33,926 nucleotides of DNA, from the NCBI GenBank assembly GCA_019694595.1, contig JAIBBQ010000055.1, positions 1-33,926 on the forward strand, read 5' to 3'. Numbering within the stretch: the first letter of the stretch is position 1; each line of letters begins with the position of its first letter. This DNA comes from Myxococcaceae bacterium (GTDB lineage: Bacteria > Myxococcota > Myxococcia > Myxococcales > Myxococcaceae). Below, piece after piece: positions 1 to 8,371 of this stretch. The notes beneath the pieces were generated by a model, which did not search any database, was not told where the DNA came from, and worked only from the letters and a program-made list of their open reading frames with translations. The position numbers and the translations under genes are program-made.

Positions 1-5
1 GAGCG

Positions 6-1244
6 ATGCGGCTTCACCACTTCGTCTGTGTCCTTCTACCGTCGCTGGCCCTGGCGCAGACGCCCGCGCCCGCGCCGAGCGCCCCGTGCGACGAGCCGGT
101 GCCGAGCGAAGCGCAGGTCGCGCCCCCTGCTGCGGCGCCCGCGACCGCGCCGGTGGCGGGGGCGAGCACGGCGGTGGCGGCCGACGCGCCGGCGACCTTC
201 AAGGGCTTCGACCTGCGGCTCACCGTCTTCTCGTCGTCGGGCGTCTTCTTCGGCGCCGAGGGCTACACCAACACGCTCACCCTGTGGTTCGAGCCCAGCT
301 ACGCCCTGGGCAAGCAGCTCTTCGCCGGCAAGTTCTTCGAGCCGCTCACCGTGGGGCTGCGGTTGCCGCTGGAGATCGAGCTCGCCGGCACCGACCCGCG
401 CTTCCGCGGCCCCAGCTTCAGCTCGAGCGCGCTCTTCGGCAGCCCCGAGCAGGCGGTGCTGGCGGACGCGGCGGCGCAGAACCGGCAGATCGACGGCACC
501 GAGCACCGCCCGGTGGTGGTGGGCGACACCTGGCTCAGCTTGAGCGACCCCAAGCTCTTCGTCATTCCCAAGGTGGGCATCGAGGTGGGGGCGGGCGCGC
601 GCTTCGTGCTGCCCACCAGCGCGTCGAGCCGCAACGCGGGGCTCATCACCGCGGCGTCGCTGGGCGTCTTCGCCGACAAGCAGCTGGGGCCGGTGAACCT
701 CTCGTACGCGGTGCGGCCGTCGAAGTACTTCTTCAGCCGCGCGGTGCCCGAGCTGCACGGCACCAGCGAGACGGTGCTGGTCAACGGCAAGCAGGAGACG
801 CTGTGGCGACCGCCGTCGACCGGCGTGCCCAACCCCAACTGGGGCGTGGTGCACGGCGCCTCGGTCGAGGTGGAGCTGCCCAGGCACTTCGCGCTGTCGC
901 TCAACTACTACCTGCTGCACACCACGCCGTATCGCCCGTCGCAGTGCCTGGTCGACGGCACGCCGGGCGCCGACGTCTGCCGCGATGGCCCGCTGGTGGG
1001 CGACGTGCGCGGCGACGCGATGCGGGTCGACCAGTGGTTCCTCGCTTCCGCCGACTTCCGCGCCGCCTTCGCCACCTTCTCGCTGGGCGTCTCGACGTTC
1101 CGTCCGCTCGTCGACCCCGACGGCAAGGTCGCGCAGCCGTTCTTCGTCTCCAACCGCAACAACTACACCACGCTGTACCTGTCGATGGTCGTGAGCGCCG
1201 AGCAGCTGGCGCAGGCCGTCTCGGGGAAGGGCCACACGCCATGA
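6..1244 (+). CDS. Secreted probable outer-membrane beta-barrel protein
   Basis: The 412-residue product begins with a short signal peptide (MRLHHFVCVLLPSLALA, cleavage likely before Q18). An Ala/Pro-rich low-complexity stretch follows to about residue 60, and then a body of alternating hydrophobic and polar segments rich in Gly, Ser and aromatic residues. This is typical of an outer-membrane barrel or a porin-like protein of unknown family. No catalytic motif was found. The stop codon overlaps the ATG of the next gene (ATGA, 1241-1244), so the two are probably translationally coupled. The start lies only 5 bases into the window, so its ribosome binding site cannot be judged, and a start further upstream cannot be excluded. 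The barrel assignment is inference from composition. Confidence 0.75.
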   Translation: MRLHHFVCVLLPSLALAQTPAPAPSAPCDEPVPSEAQVAPPAAAPATAPVAGASTAVAADAPATFKGFDLRLTVFSSSGVFFGAEGYTNTLTLWFEPSYALGKQLFAGKFFEPLTVGLRLPLEIELAGTDPRFRGPSFSSSALFGSPEQAVLADAAAQNRQIDGTEHRPVVVGDTWLSLSDPKLFVIPKVGIEVGAGARFVLPTSASSRNAGLITAASLGVFADKQLGPVNLSYAVRPSKYFFSRAVPELHGTSETVLVNGKQETLWRPPSTGVPNPNWGVVHGASVEVELPRHFALSLNYYLLHTTPYRPSQCLVDGTPGADVCRDGPLVGDVRGDAMRVDQWFLASADFRAAFATFSLGVSTFRPLVDPDGKVAQPFFVSNRNNYTTLYLSMVVSAEQLAQAVSGKGHTP

Positions 1245-4200
1245 AGCGCTTGCTCGCCGTCACCGCCGCCGCCTGTGCGGCGCTCTCGTGTGGAGGCCCG
1301 GTCGCGCCGCGCACCACCGTGCAGGCCGACGCCATCGCCAAGGCCGACCTCCAGGGCACCTGGTACTACCGCCAGACGGTCATCGGCGTGCCGTTCACCA
1401 CCGGCTTCACGTTCATCGGCGAGCAGGGCGAGAACGAGATGGAGAAGGTGGTCTGGGACATCCAGGAAGACGTGCTCACCGCGCGCCGCGCGTACGAGTA
1501 CGTGAAGGGCTCGGAGAAGGGCGAGCCGAGCCACGCGGGCCCGGCCGGCTATCAGGGCGCGGCGGTGGCCGCGTTCCGCATCAAGAGCCACTTCGACATC
1601 ATCCGTGAGTACAACCCGTCGACCGGCGAGGAGTACGACAAGGTCGTCGAGAGCCAGGAGCGCAAGTGGTACGAGCGCGCCTTCGTTCGCGTGGACTGGT
1701 CGACCAACCTGGTCTCGAACTTCAACTTCCTCGCCGACTGGTCGGCCCCGAGCATCCAGCCGATCCGCACCGACCCGGTGCCCTACTACGTGTCGGATCC
1801 GAAGGACCCCGACGCCTTCCGGCTCGAGCGCCCCGATTCCAGCTCGGCGGCGAACTACATGGAAGTCACCCAGAAGCTCATCGCCCAGCCGGAGATGGTG
1901 ACCTTCGAAGACGGGTCGACCTGGCCCCTGTGCTTCCTCGAGTACACGGTGGCGGACTGCGCGAGCCAGGAGCTCAAGGTGCGCAGCTCGTTCCTGCGCG
2001 CCGAGAAGCGCGACTACGAGCCGCTGGTCTACGACGACAAGATGATGGAGCGCTTCGGGTTCTTCTCCACCGAGCGCAAGTCGTACAACCGCGAGTACGG
2101 GCTCACCGAGGCGGGCCGCTCGCGCTTCATCAACCGCCACAACCTCTGGCGCCGCTCGCTCACCACCGACGAGTGCCGCAAGGACGCGGACTGCGGCGCC
2201 GCCGCGCCCGGCCGCCGCTGCGTCACCGAGCTGCCCGACGCGCTCATCGACGAGAAGAGCGGCGTGGTGACGGGGGTGTGCTCGCTGCCGTACGCGGTGC
2301 GAAACCTGGAAGACCCGAGCAACCCGGCGAGCGCCGACCTGGGCCCCAGGCCCCTCGTCTACTTCCTCAACGACACGTTCCCCGAGGACCTGAAGGGCGC
2401 CGCCAAGAACCTGCAGGACCAGTACGACGCCATCTACAAGGGCATCGTCAAGCAGCTCACCGGCAAGGACGTCGCGGGCCAGCTGTACGTGGTGTGCCCC
2501 AACAACCCGGTGAAGGACGGCGACCCGGCAGCCTGCGGCCCGGCGGGCACGCACGCGCGCGTGGGCGACCTGCGCTACAGCTTCCTCTACTGGGTCGACG
2601 AGCCGACCTCGGGCGGGCTGCTGGGCTACGGCCCCAACTCCAACGACCCGGAGACCGGCGAGGTCATCTCTTCCAGCGCCTTCGTCTACGGCGCCTCGGT
2701 CGACGAGTACTCGGCGTACGCGCGCGACCTGGTGCGGCTGGTGAACGGTGAAATCGCGCCCGACGCCTTCATCTCGGGCGTCAACGTGCGCGACTGGCTG
2801 GCGAACACCACCTTCGGCCAGAAGGCGAAGACCGCCGACGTGGCGCAGTCGGCCGCGGCGATGAACACCGAGTGGGCCAAGGGCCTGCCGAAGACCAAGG
2901 CCATTCGCAAGGGCTCGGCGGCGGCGGTGCACCAGATGCGCATCGACCGGCACGCGCAGCTCGCGGCGCTGCCGTCGCTCAAGGGGGAGCCGGGCATGGT
3001 CTCGCGGCGGCTCGCCAAGCTGCACGGCACCGACGTGGAGTCGCGCCTGGTGAGCCCGGAGACGCTCTTCCTGCGCGGCATCAACCCCAAGGCGCCCGGT
3101 CTGGTGGCCGACGCGGCGAAGGTGCGGCCGCTCGACCTCTTCAACCCCGCGGTGCGCACCTTCCGCGCGCAGCAGCGCCGGCAGCTGGGCGCGCACGGCG
3201 TGGACTTCGCGTTCCTCGACGACAACATCCTCGGGTTCGCGCTGGCGCAGAAGGGCAAGGACCCCGCCGAGGTGTGGCGGAAGATCCGCGAGCAGGTGTT
3301 CCTCTCCACCGCGCTCCACGAGGTCGGCCACACCATGGGCCTGCGCCACAACTTCGCGGGCAGCTACGACCCGATGAACTACCCCAAGACGTACTGGGAC
3401 CTGCGCACCAACAACGGCACCATCGACGCGCACCCCCGCTACGTGGACCCCGAGAGCGACAGCCAGCTCAAGGGCGTGACGCTGCCCAACGGGCTGCACG
3501 CCGGCATCAGCGAGTTCATGCAGTCGTCGATCATGGACTACGGCGCCAACTTCAACTCCGACATCCAGGGGCTGGGGAAGTACGACGTCGCCGCGCTCAA
3601 GTTCGGCTACGGCCAGCTGGTCGAGGTCTTCACCGACGTGAAGGACCCGTACCTGCTCGGTGAGCTGCAGGCCTCGGTGACCTACGGCGAGGCGTTGCCG
3701 GTGTTCACCGACTGCACCGGCAACGACTTCATCTCCTCGCACTACTCGTCGCTGCCCAAGCTGGTGTCGCTCGAGAAGCGCGCCGACGTCTCGGCGGTTG
3801 GCCTGGTGAAGCAGGTGGTGGCGCCGAGCTGCAAGTACCCCGACCAGGTGGAGACCGACGCGCAGCGGCGCATCGTGGTGCCGTACAAGTTCTGCTCCGA
3901 CGAGTTCGAGGGCGCGTCCACCGGCTGCCAGGCCTTCGACCGCGGCGCCGACCCGTACGAGGTGGCGCGCCACTACGCGAACACCTACCGCAACTACTAC
4001 GTGTTCGACGCCTTCCGCCGCGAGCGGCTGGGCTTCAACCCCGAGTGGTACCTGGACCGCGTCTACGGCCGGTACCTCGAGCCGCTGCGCACCATGATGC
4101 AGTTCTACGTGCTCGACCGCGGCTATTACGAAGGCGCGGTGCCCGACACCTTCTGGACCGCGGAGAACGGCTACGGCCCGCTGACGCAAGGGGTGAGCGA

Positions 4201-5047
4201 CACCTTCGACCTCTTGGGCGAGATGCTGCTGATGCCCGAGCCCGGCGAGTACCGCGAGTACCTGGGCGATGACGGCCGCGAGAACTGGTACCTGGATCCG
4301 TACGGCGACGGCCCCGCGGGCTTCACCCTGGGCCTCTCCCAGAGCCGGTACTTCACCACCGAGTGGGAATACGACTCCGGGTACTTCTGGTACGAGCGGC
4401 TGCGCAACGTCGGCAGCTTCGAGGACAAGGTCGCCGCGCTGGTGGAGATGGTCGACCCCGAGACGTACTTCATCGGCAAGGACGAGGCGGCCGACCTGCG
4501 GCAGTTCTCCATCAACTACTGGCGGCTCTACCCCGACCAGATGATGAACCTCTTCACCAACACGCTCACCGACCGCTGGGACCTGATGGCGCCGGTGTTC
4601 GACACCAAGTCGGGCTACCACCTGCGGCCGATTTCCCAGCCCATCGCGGCGCTCGCGCCCACCGCGCGCCCGGTCGACCCGGCCCTGGGCTTCTCGGTGC
4701 AGCTGTGGACCGCGAGCCTGGGCAACGGCCTCATCCCGCTCACCTTCGACCCCACCTACTCGGACCGGGCGCGGGTGTGGCTCGCCGGCAACGGCGACCA
4801 GATTTCGTCCACGCTGCCGACCGTCACCTACGTCGATGCGGAAGGCGGCAAGACGTACACCGCCGTCTCCTACCTGGTGGCGGGCAAGGAGCAGGGCCTC
4901 GGGGCGCGCATGATTGCCCGCGCCAACGAGCTCAAGGCGCTGCTCGACCCCAAGGACCCGTACACCGTGACGGCCCTGCGCAACTATGTGCAGCTGCTGG
5001 AGTCGCAGCGCTCCATCAGCGCGGTCTACGCCGACCCGACGTACTGA
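1241..5047 (+). CDS. Large zinc-dependent metalloprotease lipoprotein (metzincin-like, DUF4953/DUF5117-type)
   Basis: The product has 1268 residues. It starts with a lipoprotein signal whose lipobox is LSC followed by GG (Cys about residue 17), so it is probably anchored to a membrane and exposed to the periplasm or surface. The zinc site is HEVGHTMGLRH starting at His693, which fits HExxHxxGxxH with a third His ligand. A downstream SIMDY (Met765) fits the Met-turn of metzincins. The size and the RHNF sequence after the motif resemble large bacterial zinc-dependent metalloproteases carrying DUF4953/DUF5117 regions. An internal Cys-rich segment around residues 310-330 (TTDECRKDADCG) may be disulfide-bonded. 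The start is chosen from the ATGA overlap with the preceding gene and the signal peptide; the open frame runs further upstream but has no support there. The substrate is unknown. Coupling to the barrel protein suggests a joint envelope role. Confidence 0.88.
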   Translation: MKRLLAVTAAACAALSCGGPVAPRTTVQADAIAKADLQGTWYYRQTVIGVPFTTGFTFIGEQGENEMEKVVWDIQEDVLTARRAYEYVKGSEKGEPSHAGPAGYQGAAVAAFRIKSHFDIIREYNPSTGEEYDKVVESQERKWYERAFVRVDWSTNLVSNFNFLADWSAPSIQPIRTDPVPYYVSDPKDPDAFRLERPDSSSAANYMEVTQKLIAQPEMVTFEDGSTWPLCFLEYTVADCASQELKVRSSFLRAEKRDYEPLVYDDKMMERFGFFSTERKSYNREYGLTEAGRSRFINRHNLWRRSLTTDECRKDADCGAAAPGRRCVTELPDALIDEKSGVVTGVCSLPYAVRNLEDPSNPASADLGPRPLVYFLNDTFPEDLKGAAKNLQDQYDAIYKGIVKQLTGKDVAGQLYVVCPNNPVKDGDPAACGPAGTHARVGDLRYSFLYWVDEPTSGGLLGYGPNSNDPETGEVISSSAFVYGASVDEYSAYARDLVRLVNGEIAPDAFISGVNVRDWLANTTFGQKAKTADVAQSAAAMNTEWAKGLPKTKAIRKGSAAAVHQMRIDRHAQLAALPSLKGEPGMVSRRLAKLHGTDVESRLVSPETLFLRGINPKAPGLVADAAKVRPLDLFNPAVRTFRAQQRRQLGAHGVDFAFLDDNILGFALAQKGKDPAEVWRKIREQVFLSTALHEVGHTMGLRHNFAGSYDPMNYPKTYWDLRTNNGTIDAHPRYVDPESDSQLKGVTLPNGLHAGISEFMQSSIMDYGANFNSDIQGLGKYDVAALKFGYGQLVEVFTDVKDPYLLGELQASVTYGEALPVFTDCTGNDFISSHYSSLPKLVSLEKRADVSAVGLVKQVVAPSCKYPDQVETDAQRRIVVPYKFCSDEFEGASTGCQAFDRGADPYEVARHYANTYRNYYVFDAFRRERLGFNPEWYLDRVYGRYLEPLRTMMQFYVLDRGYYEGAVPDTFWTAENGYGPLTQGVSDTFDLLGEMLLMPEPGEYREYLGDDGRENWYLDPYGDGPAGFTLGLSQSRYFTTEWEYDSGYFWYERLRNVGSFEDKVAALVEMVDPETYFIGKDEAADLRQFSINYWRLYPDQMMNLFTNTLTDRWDLMAPVFDTKSGYHLRPISQPIAALAPTARPVDPALGFSVQLWTASLGNGLIPLTFDPTYSDRARVWLAGNGDQISSTLPTVTYVDAEGGKTYTAVSYLVAGKEQGLGARMIARANELKALLDPKDPYTVTALRNYVQLLESQRSISAVYADPTY

Positions 5048-5080
5048 CGCGGGCGGGGGTGGCCGTTACAGTCCTTCCCC

Positions 5081-6202
5081 ATGGCACACGAACTCACCCG
5101 GCGTGACGCGGTGGTTGGCCTCGCGGCCGCCGGCGCGGCGTGCGCGGAGAAGCCCAGGGCAATACAGGAAGGCGCGATGAGCACCACCGTCGACCCCGTC
5201 ACCGCCGTGCACGCGCTGGGCTTCGCCTGGCCGACGCCGGATCCGTTCCTCTTCTGCGTCCACCACGACGACCACTACCCCAAGGGCAACGAGCGCTTCG
5301 GGCCCGCGGCCTCGCTCGCCGGCCGCACCATCGGCCAGGATTTCGAAGGCAAGGACGGCTGGCGCATGTACCACGGCAGCGTGGTGCCGGGCTTTCCCCA
5401 GCACCCGCACCGCGGCTTCGAGACGGTGACGGTGGTGCGGCGCGGGCTGCTCGACCACTCGGACTCCATGGGCGCCGCCGCGCGCTACGGCCAGGGCGAC
5501 GTGCAGTGGCTCACCGCGGGCGCGGGCATCCAGCACGCGGAGATGTTCCCGCTGCTCCAGCAGTCGAAGGAGAACCCGGTCGAGCTGTTCCAGATCTGGC
5601 TCAACCTCCCGCGCGCCGACAAGCTCGCGACGCCGCACTTCTCGATGCTGTGGGGCCCGCAGATTCCCACCCACCAGTTGAAGGACGACGCCGGCCGCGC
5701 GGTGGAGGTGACCACCGTCGCCGGCACGCTGCTCGGCAAGGCACCGCCGAAGCCGCCGCCGAGCTCGTGGGCCTCGCGGCCCGACTCCGACGTCGCCATC
5801 TGGACGGTGAAGCTCTCGCCGCGCGCGCAGTGGACCTTGCCGGCCGCCAAGCCCGGCACCAACCGCTGGCTGTACTTCTTCAAGGGCGACGCGCTGCGCG
5901 TGGGCAGCCGCGCGCTCGACCCGTCGCACGCTGCCGAGCTCAAGCCCGACGTGGCGGTGACGCTGACCGGCGGCGCGCAGGAAGTCGAGGCGCTGGTGCT
6001 GCAGGGCCGGCCCATCGCCGAGCCGGTGGTGCAGTACGGGCCGTTCGTCATGAACAGCCGCGAGGAAATCCAGCAGACCTTCCTCGACTACCAGCGCACC
6101 CAATTCGGCGGCTGGCCGTGGAAGAGCGACGACCCGGTGCACGGCCGCGACGAAGGCCGCTTCGCCCGCCGCCCCGACGGCACCGTCGAGCGCCCCGCCT
6201 AG
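5081..6202 (+). CDS. Pirin-family cupin protein, with possible Tat-type leader
   Basis: This is a bicupin of the pirin family, up to 373 residues. The N-terminal cupin holds the four expected metal ligands: His108 and His110 in HPHRGFET, and His152 and Glu154 in QHAE. Pirins are iron proteins, some with quercetin 2,3-dioxygenase activity; the reaction here is not evident. The start is ambiguous. ATG 5081 gives a leader with TRRDAVVGLAAAGAACA, which resembles a twin-arginine signal, but it has no clear ribosome binding site. ATG 5177 (MSTTVDPV) has AGGAAGG just upstream and begins where a standard cytoplasmic pirin would. The gene lies 33 bases after the metalloprotease and may be co-transcribed with it. 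The family call is firm; the start and cell compartment are open. Confidence 0.9.
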   Translation: MAHELTRRDAVVGLAAAGAACAEKPRAIQEGAMSTTVDPVTAVHALGFAWPTPDPFLFCVHHDDHYPKGNERFGPAASLAGRTIGQDFEGKDGWRMYHGSVVPGFPQHPHRGFETVTVVRRGLLDHSDSMGAAARYGQGDVQWLTAGAGIQHAEMFPLLQQSKENPVELFQIWLNLPRADKLATPHFSMLWGPQIPTHQLKDDAGRAVEVTTVAGTLLGKAPPKPPPSSWASRPDSDVAIWTVKLSPRAQWTLPAAKPGTNRWLYFFKGDALRVGSRALDPSHAAELKPDVAVTLTGGAQEVEALVLQGRPIAEPVVQYGPFVMNSREEIQQTFLDYQRTQFGGWPWKSDDPVHGRDEGRFARRPDGTVERPA

Positions 6203-6209
6203 GTTCGCG

Positions 6210-7157
6210 CTACGGCGCCGGCGCCTCGACAGGCGCTGGCGGCGCGACTGCTTGCACCTCGGCGTAGCCCTTGCCCACCGCGCCGCTCGCGAAGCGCCGT
6301 TCCATCGCCGCGATGTCGTGCGCCACCACCACGTCGACGGTGGGGTTCGCCTTCTTGAAGTCCTTGATGGCGCGCAGCTGGTGCACGATGGCCTCGTCGT
6401 CTTCGCCCATGGCGAGAGAGACCAGCCGGGCGCGAGTGCTCTCCTTCTCGAGCGCCAGCTCCTGCCAGGCGATGTCGCCGACGAGCAGGAACTCCGCGCC
6501 GCCCGCCTGGCGCACGTAGAGCATCTGCGAGCCGGGCGTGTGGCCCGCGGCGGTGACCGCCACCACGCCCGGCGCCACCGGGTGCAGCGAGCCTTCGGCC
6601 CCCGACTCCAGCGTCGCCGGCCCGGAGAGGTCGCGCGCCACGCCGCCGAAGGGCGCCTTGCGCCGCTGCGCCGCGGTCAGCTTGAGCTTGGCGCCGAAGC
6701 CGTCGAAGTGCGCCGACTGGGCCGCGCCGCCGAGGTGGTCGTAGTGCTCGTGGGTGACGGCGATGACGCTGGCCTTGGAGAGCGCCGCTTCCTGCCGCGT
6801 CCACGCCGCGTCGTCGTAGGTGGACTCGGCCGGCAGCGATTCGGGCCTGGCGTTGACGGGGTCCAGCACCACCGAGGTGCCGTCGGCGTAGGCGAGCTGC
6901 CAGCCGTAGAAGCCGAAGGTGAGCTTCTCGAAGGCGCTGCCGGCCACCACCAGGGGGCCGGGGAACTTCTGGTCCGCCACCTTCTCGGCGCGGACGGAGA
7001 CGGGGCCTGCTTCCTGCGGGCCCGCCGCCTGGCGGAGCGCCGCGAGGTCGAGCGTGAAGCGCGCCTTCTCGGGCAAGCCGCGCGCGGTGAGGAGAGCGAA
7101 CTTCACCACCAGCGCGAGTCCCACCAGCACCACCAGCACGACCCTGAGCTTTTTCAC
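6210..7157 (-). CDS. Membrane-anchored metallo-beta-lactamase-fold hydrolase
   Basis: The 315-residue product starts with a positively charged end and one hydrophobic segment (about residues 5-25), which acts as a membrane anchor or uncleaved signal and would place the enzyme in the periplasm. The metal site HEHYDHLGG begins at His136 and is a form of HxHxDH. Further family motifs are GHTPGSQ, the GDIAW aspartate and AHD near the C-terminus. This is the lactonase/glyoxalase-II-like branch of the fold, and the substrate cannot be told. The tail is Ala/Pro-rich. The gene converges on the pirin gene (7 bases between stops) and diverges from the PAP2-like gene. Confidence 0.85.
   Translation of the reverse strand: MKKLRVVLVVLVGLALVVKFALLTARGLPEKARFTLDLAALRQAAGPQEAGPVSVRAEKVADQKFPGPLVVAGSAFEKLTFGFYGWQLAYADGTSVVLDPVNARPESLPAESTYDDAAWTRQEAALSKASVIAVTHEHYDHLGGAAQSAHFDGFGAKLKLTAAQRRKAPFGGVARDLSGPATLESGAEGSLHPVAPGVVAVTAAGHTPGSQMLYVRQAGGAEFLLVGDIAWQELALEKESTRARLVSLAMGEDDEAIVHQLRAIKDFKKANPTVDVVVAHDIAAMERRFASGAVGKGYAEVQAVAPPAPVEAPAP
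6216..6241 (+). terminator. Hairpin just after the pirin stop, possible terminator
   Basis: An 11-base stem (CGCCGGCGCCT pairing with AGGCGCTGGCG, one G-U pair in RNA) closes a CGAC loop, 13 bases after the pirin stop. It has no T-run. It lies inside the 3' end of the convergent gene, where it encodes the Ala/Pro-rich tail, so it could be a by-product of that codon composition. Confidence 0.3.
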
Positions 7158-7243
7158 GTCGCGGGCCTTACCACGCCGGCCGGCGCCGTCGTCCGGGGCA
7201 GCAAAAGGGGCGTCACCCCGGGAGACGACTAGGCTCGCGGGGC

Positions 7244-8371
7244 GTGGGCCGGGTCCGTCCGCTCGAGTGGGTCGTGGCCGCGTTCGCGGCGTTCGTGCTG
7301 GTCCGCGCGGGGCCGCAGGCGTTCCTCGCCTGGCCGGCGCTCCTCACCGACCGGGCGGGGGCGGTGCTCGCCGCGTGGCTGGTGGTGGCGCTGGTGCAGC
7401 AGGCGGTGCACCTGAAGCGTTCCCGGCGCGCGCTGCCGCGCTGGGCCCCGCTCACCCTGGCGCCGTCGTTCCTCTTCCTGGGGCTGACGCTGTCCGACGT
7501 CGAGCTGCGCGAGGCGCTCGCGGGCGCGCCCACGCTCGCCGACGCGCTCCTGGTGGTGGGCGCGCGGGTGCTCTTCCTCGCCGGGTGGTGCACCCCGGCG
7601 CCGCTCTTCGCTGCCTGGTGGGCGCTGCGTCAGCGCGGGGTGCCCTGGGGGGCGCAGCTGTGGCGCAGCCTGGTGAGCGCGGCGCGCGACCTGGGGCCGG
7701 TGCTCTTTCTCCTGTCCGGCTACTCGTGGATGGCGAGCGTCGTCGCGCCGCCGGAGCGCGACCTCGACGCGGTGATGGCCGCCGCCGACCGGGCGCTGAC
7801 GCTGGGCGGCGACCCGCTCCACGCGCTGGAAGGCCTGGTGCGCCCCGCGCTGTCCGAGTTCCTCGCGCTCGTCTACGCGAGCTACGCGCTCCTCATTCCC
7901 ATCTGCCTGGGGGTGCTGTCCTTCAGGCGCGGAGCGCCGTGGCGCGAGTCGGCGCTGGCGGTGGGGCTCATGCTGGCGCTCGGCTACGTGAGCTACACGC
8001 TCGTCCCGGTGCAGGGGCCGCTCACCACCATGCACTTCACGGTGCCGCTCGAGCTGTACCTGGTGCGGGAAGTGAAGGCCGCGCTGATGGACCGGCTGCG
8101 CATCACCTACGACTGCTTTCCGTCGATGCACACCGCGCTCACCGTGGTGTTGCTGGTGCAGTGCCGCCGCCACGCGCCGCGCCTCGCGAGGTGGGTGTGG
8201 CCCTTCGCCGCCCTGATGCCGCTCGCGTGTGTGTACCTGCGCTACCACTACCTGGTGGACGTGGTGGCGGGCCTGGGGCTCGCCATGTGGGTGTGTGCGC
8301 TCGCGCCCTGGCTTTCGGCGCTCCACGAGTGCGCCGCGTTGGAGCAGAATGCCGTGGGGGAGCACCCGTGA
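7244..8371 (+). CDS. Polytopic PAP2-family phosphotransferase, Aur1/inositolphosphorylceramide synthase-like
   Basis: The 375-residue product has multiple hydrophobic segments. The catalytic half contains CFPSMHTALT (His296) and YLRYHYLVDVVAG (His335 and Asp339). These match the two conserved motifs of PAP2_3 proteins, which include fungal Aur1 and related sphingolipid head-group transferases. Such enzymes move a phospho-head group between lipids at the membrane. A plain lipid phosphatase is the main alternative, because the N-terminal phosphatase motif KxxxxxxRP is not visible. The start is GTG, and the stop overlaps the start of the kinase gene (GTGA, 8368-8371), which implies co-translation. 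Confidence 0.8.
   Translation: MGRVRPLEWVVAAFAAFVLVRAGPQAFLAWPALLTDRAGAVLAAWLVVALVQQAVHLKRSRRALPRWAPLTLAPSFLFLGLTLSDVELREALAGAPTLADALLVVGARVLFLAGWCTPAPLFAAWWALRQRGVPWGAQLWRSLVSAARDLGPVLFLLSGYSWMASVVAPPERDLDAVMAAADRALTLGGDPLHALEGLVRPALSEFLALVYASYALLIPICLGVLSFRRGAPWRESALAVGLMLALGYVSYTLVPVQGPLTTMHFTVPLELYLVREVKAALMDRLRITYDCFPSMHTALTVVLLVQCRRHAPRLARWVWPFAALMPLACVYLRYHYLVDVVAGLGLAMWVCALAPWLSALHECAALEQNAVGEHP

Noticed and set aside
86-1240. Upstream in-frame extension of the metalloprotease frame
   Set aside because: It is an Ala/Arg/Gly-rich shadow of the barrel gene. The lipoprotein signal at 1241 marks the true start.
1163-4621. Open frame of 1152 codons on the minus strand opposite the metalloprotease gene
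   Set aside because: The composition is Val/Arg/His-rich without domains, and it mirrors a well-supported gene. It is a product of high GC at third positions.
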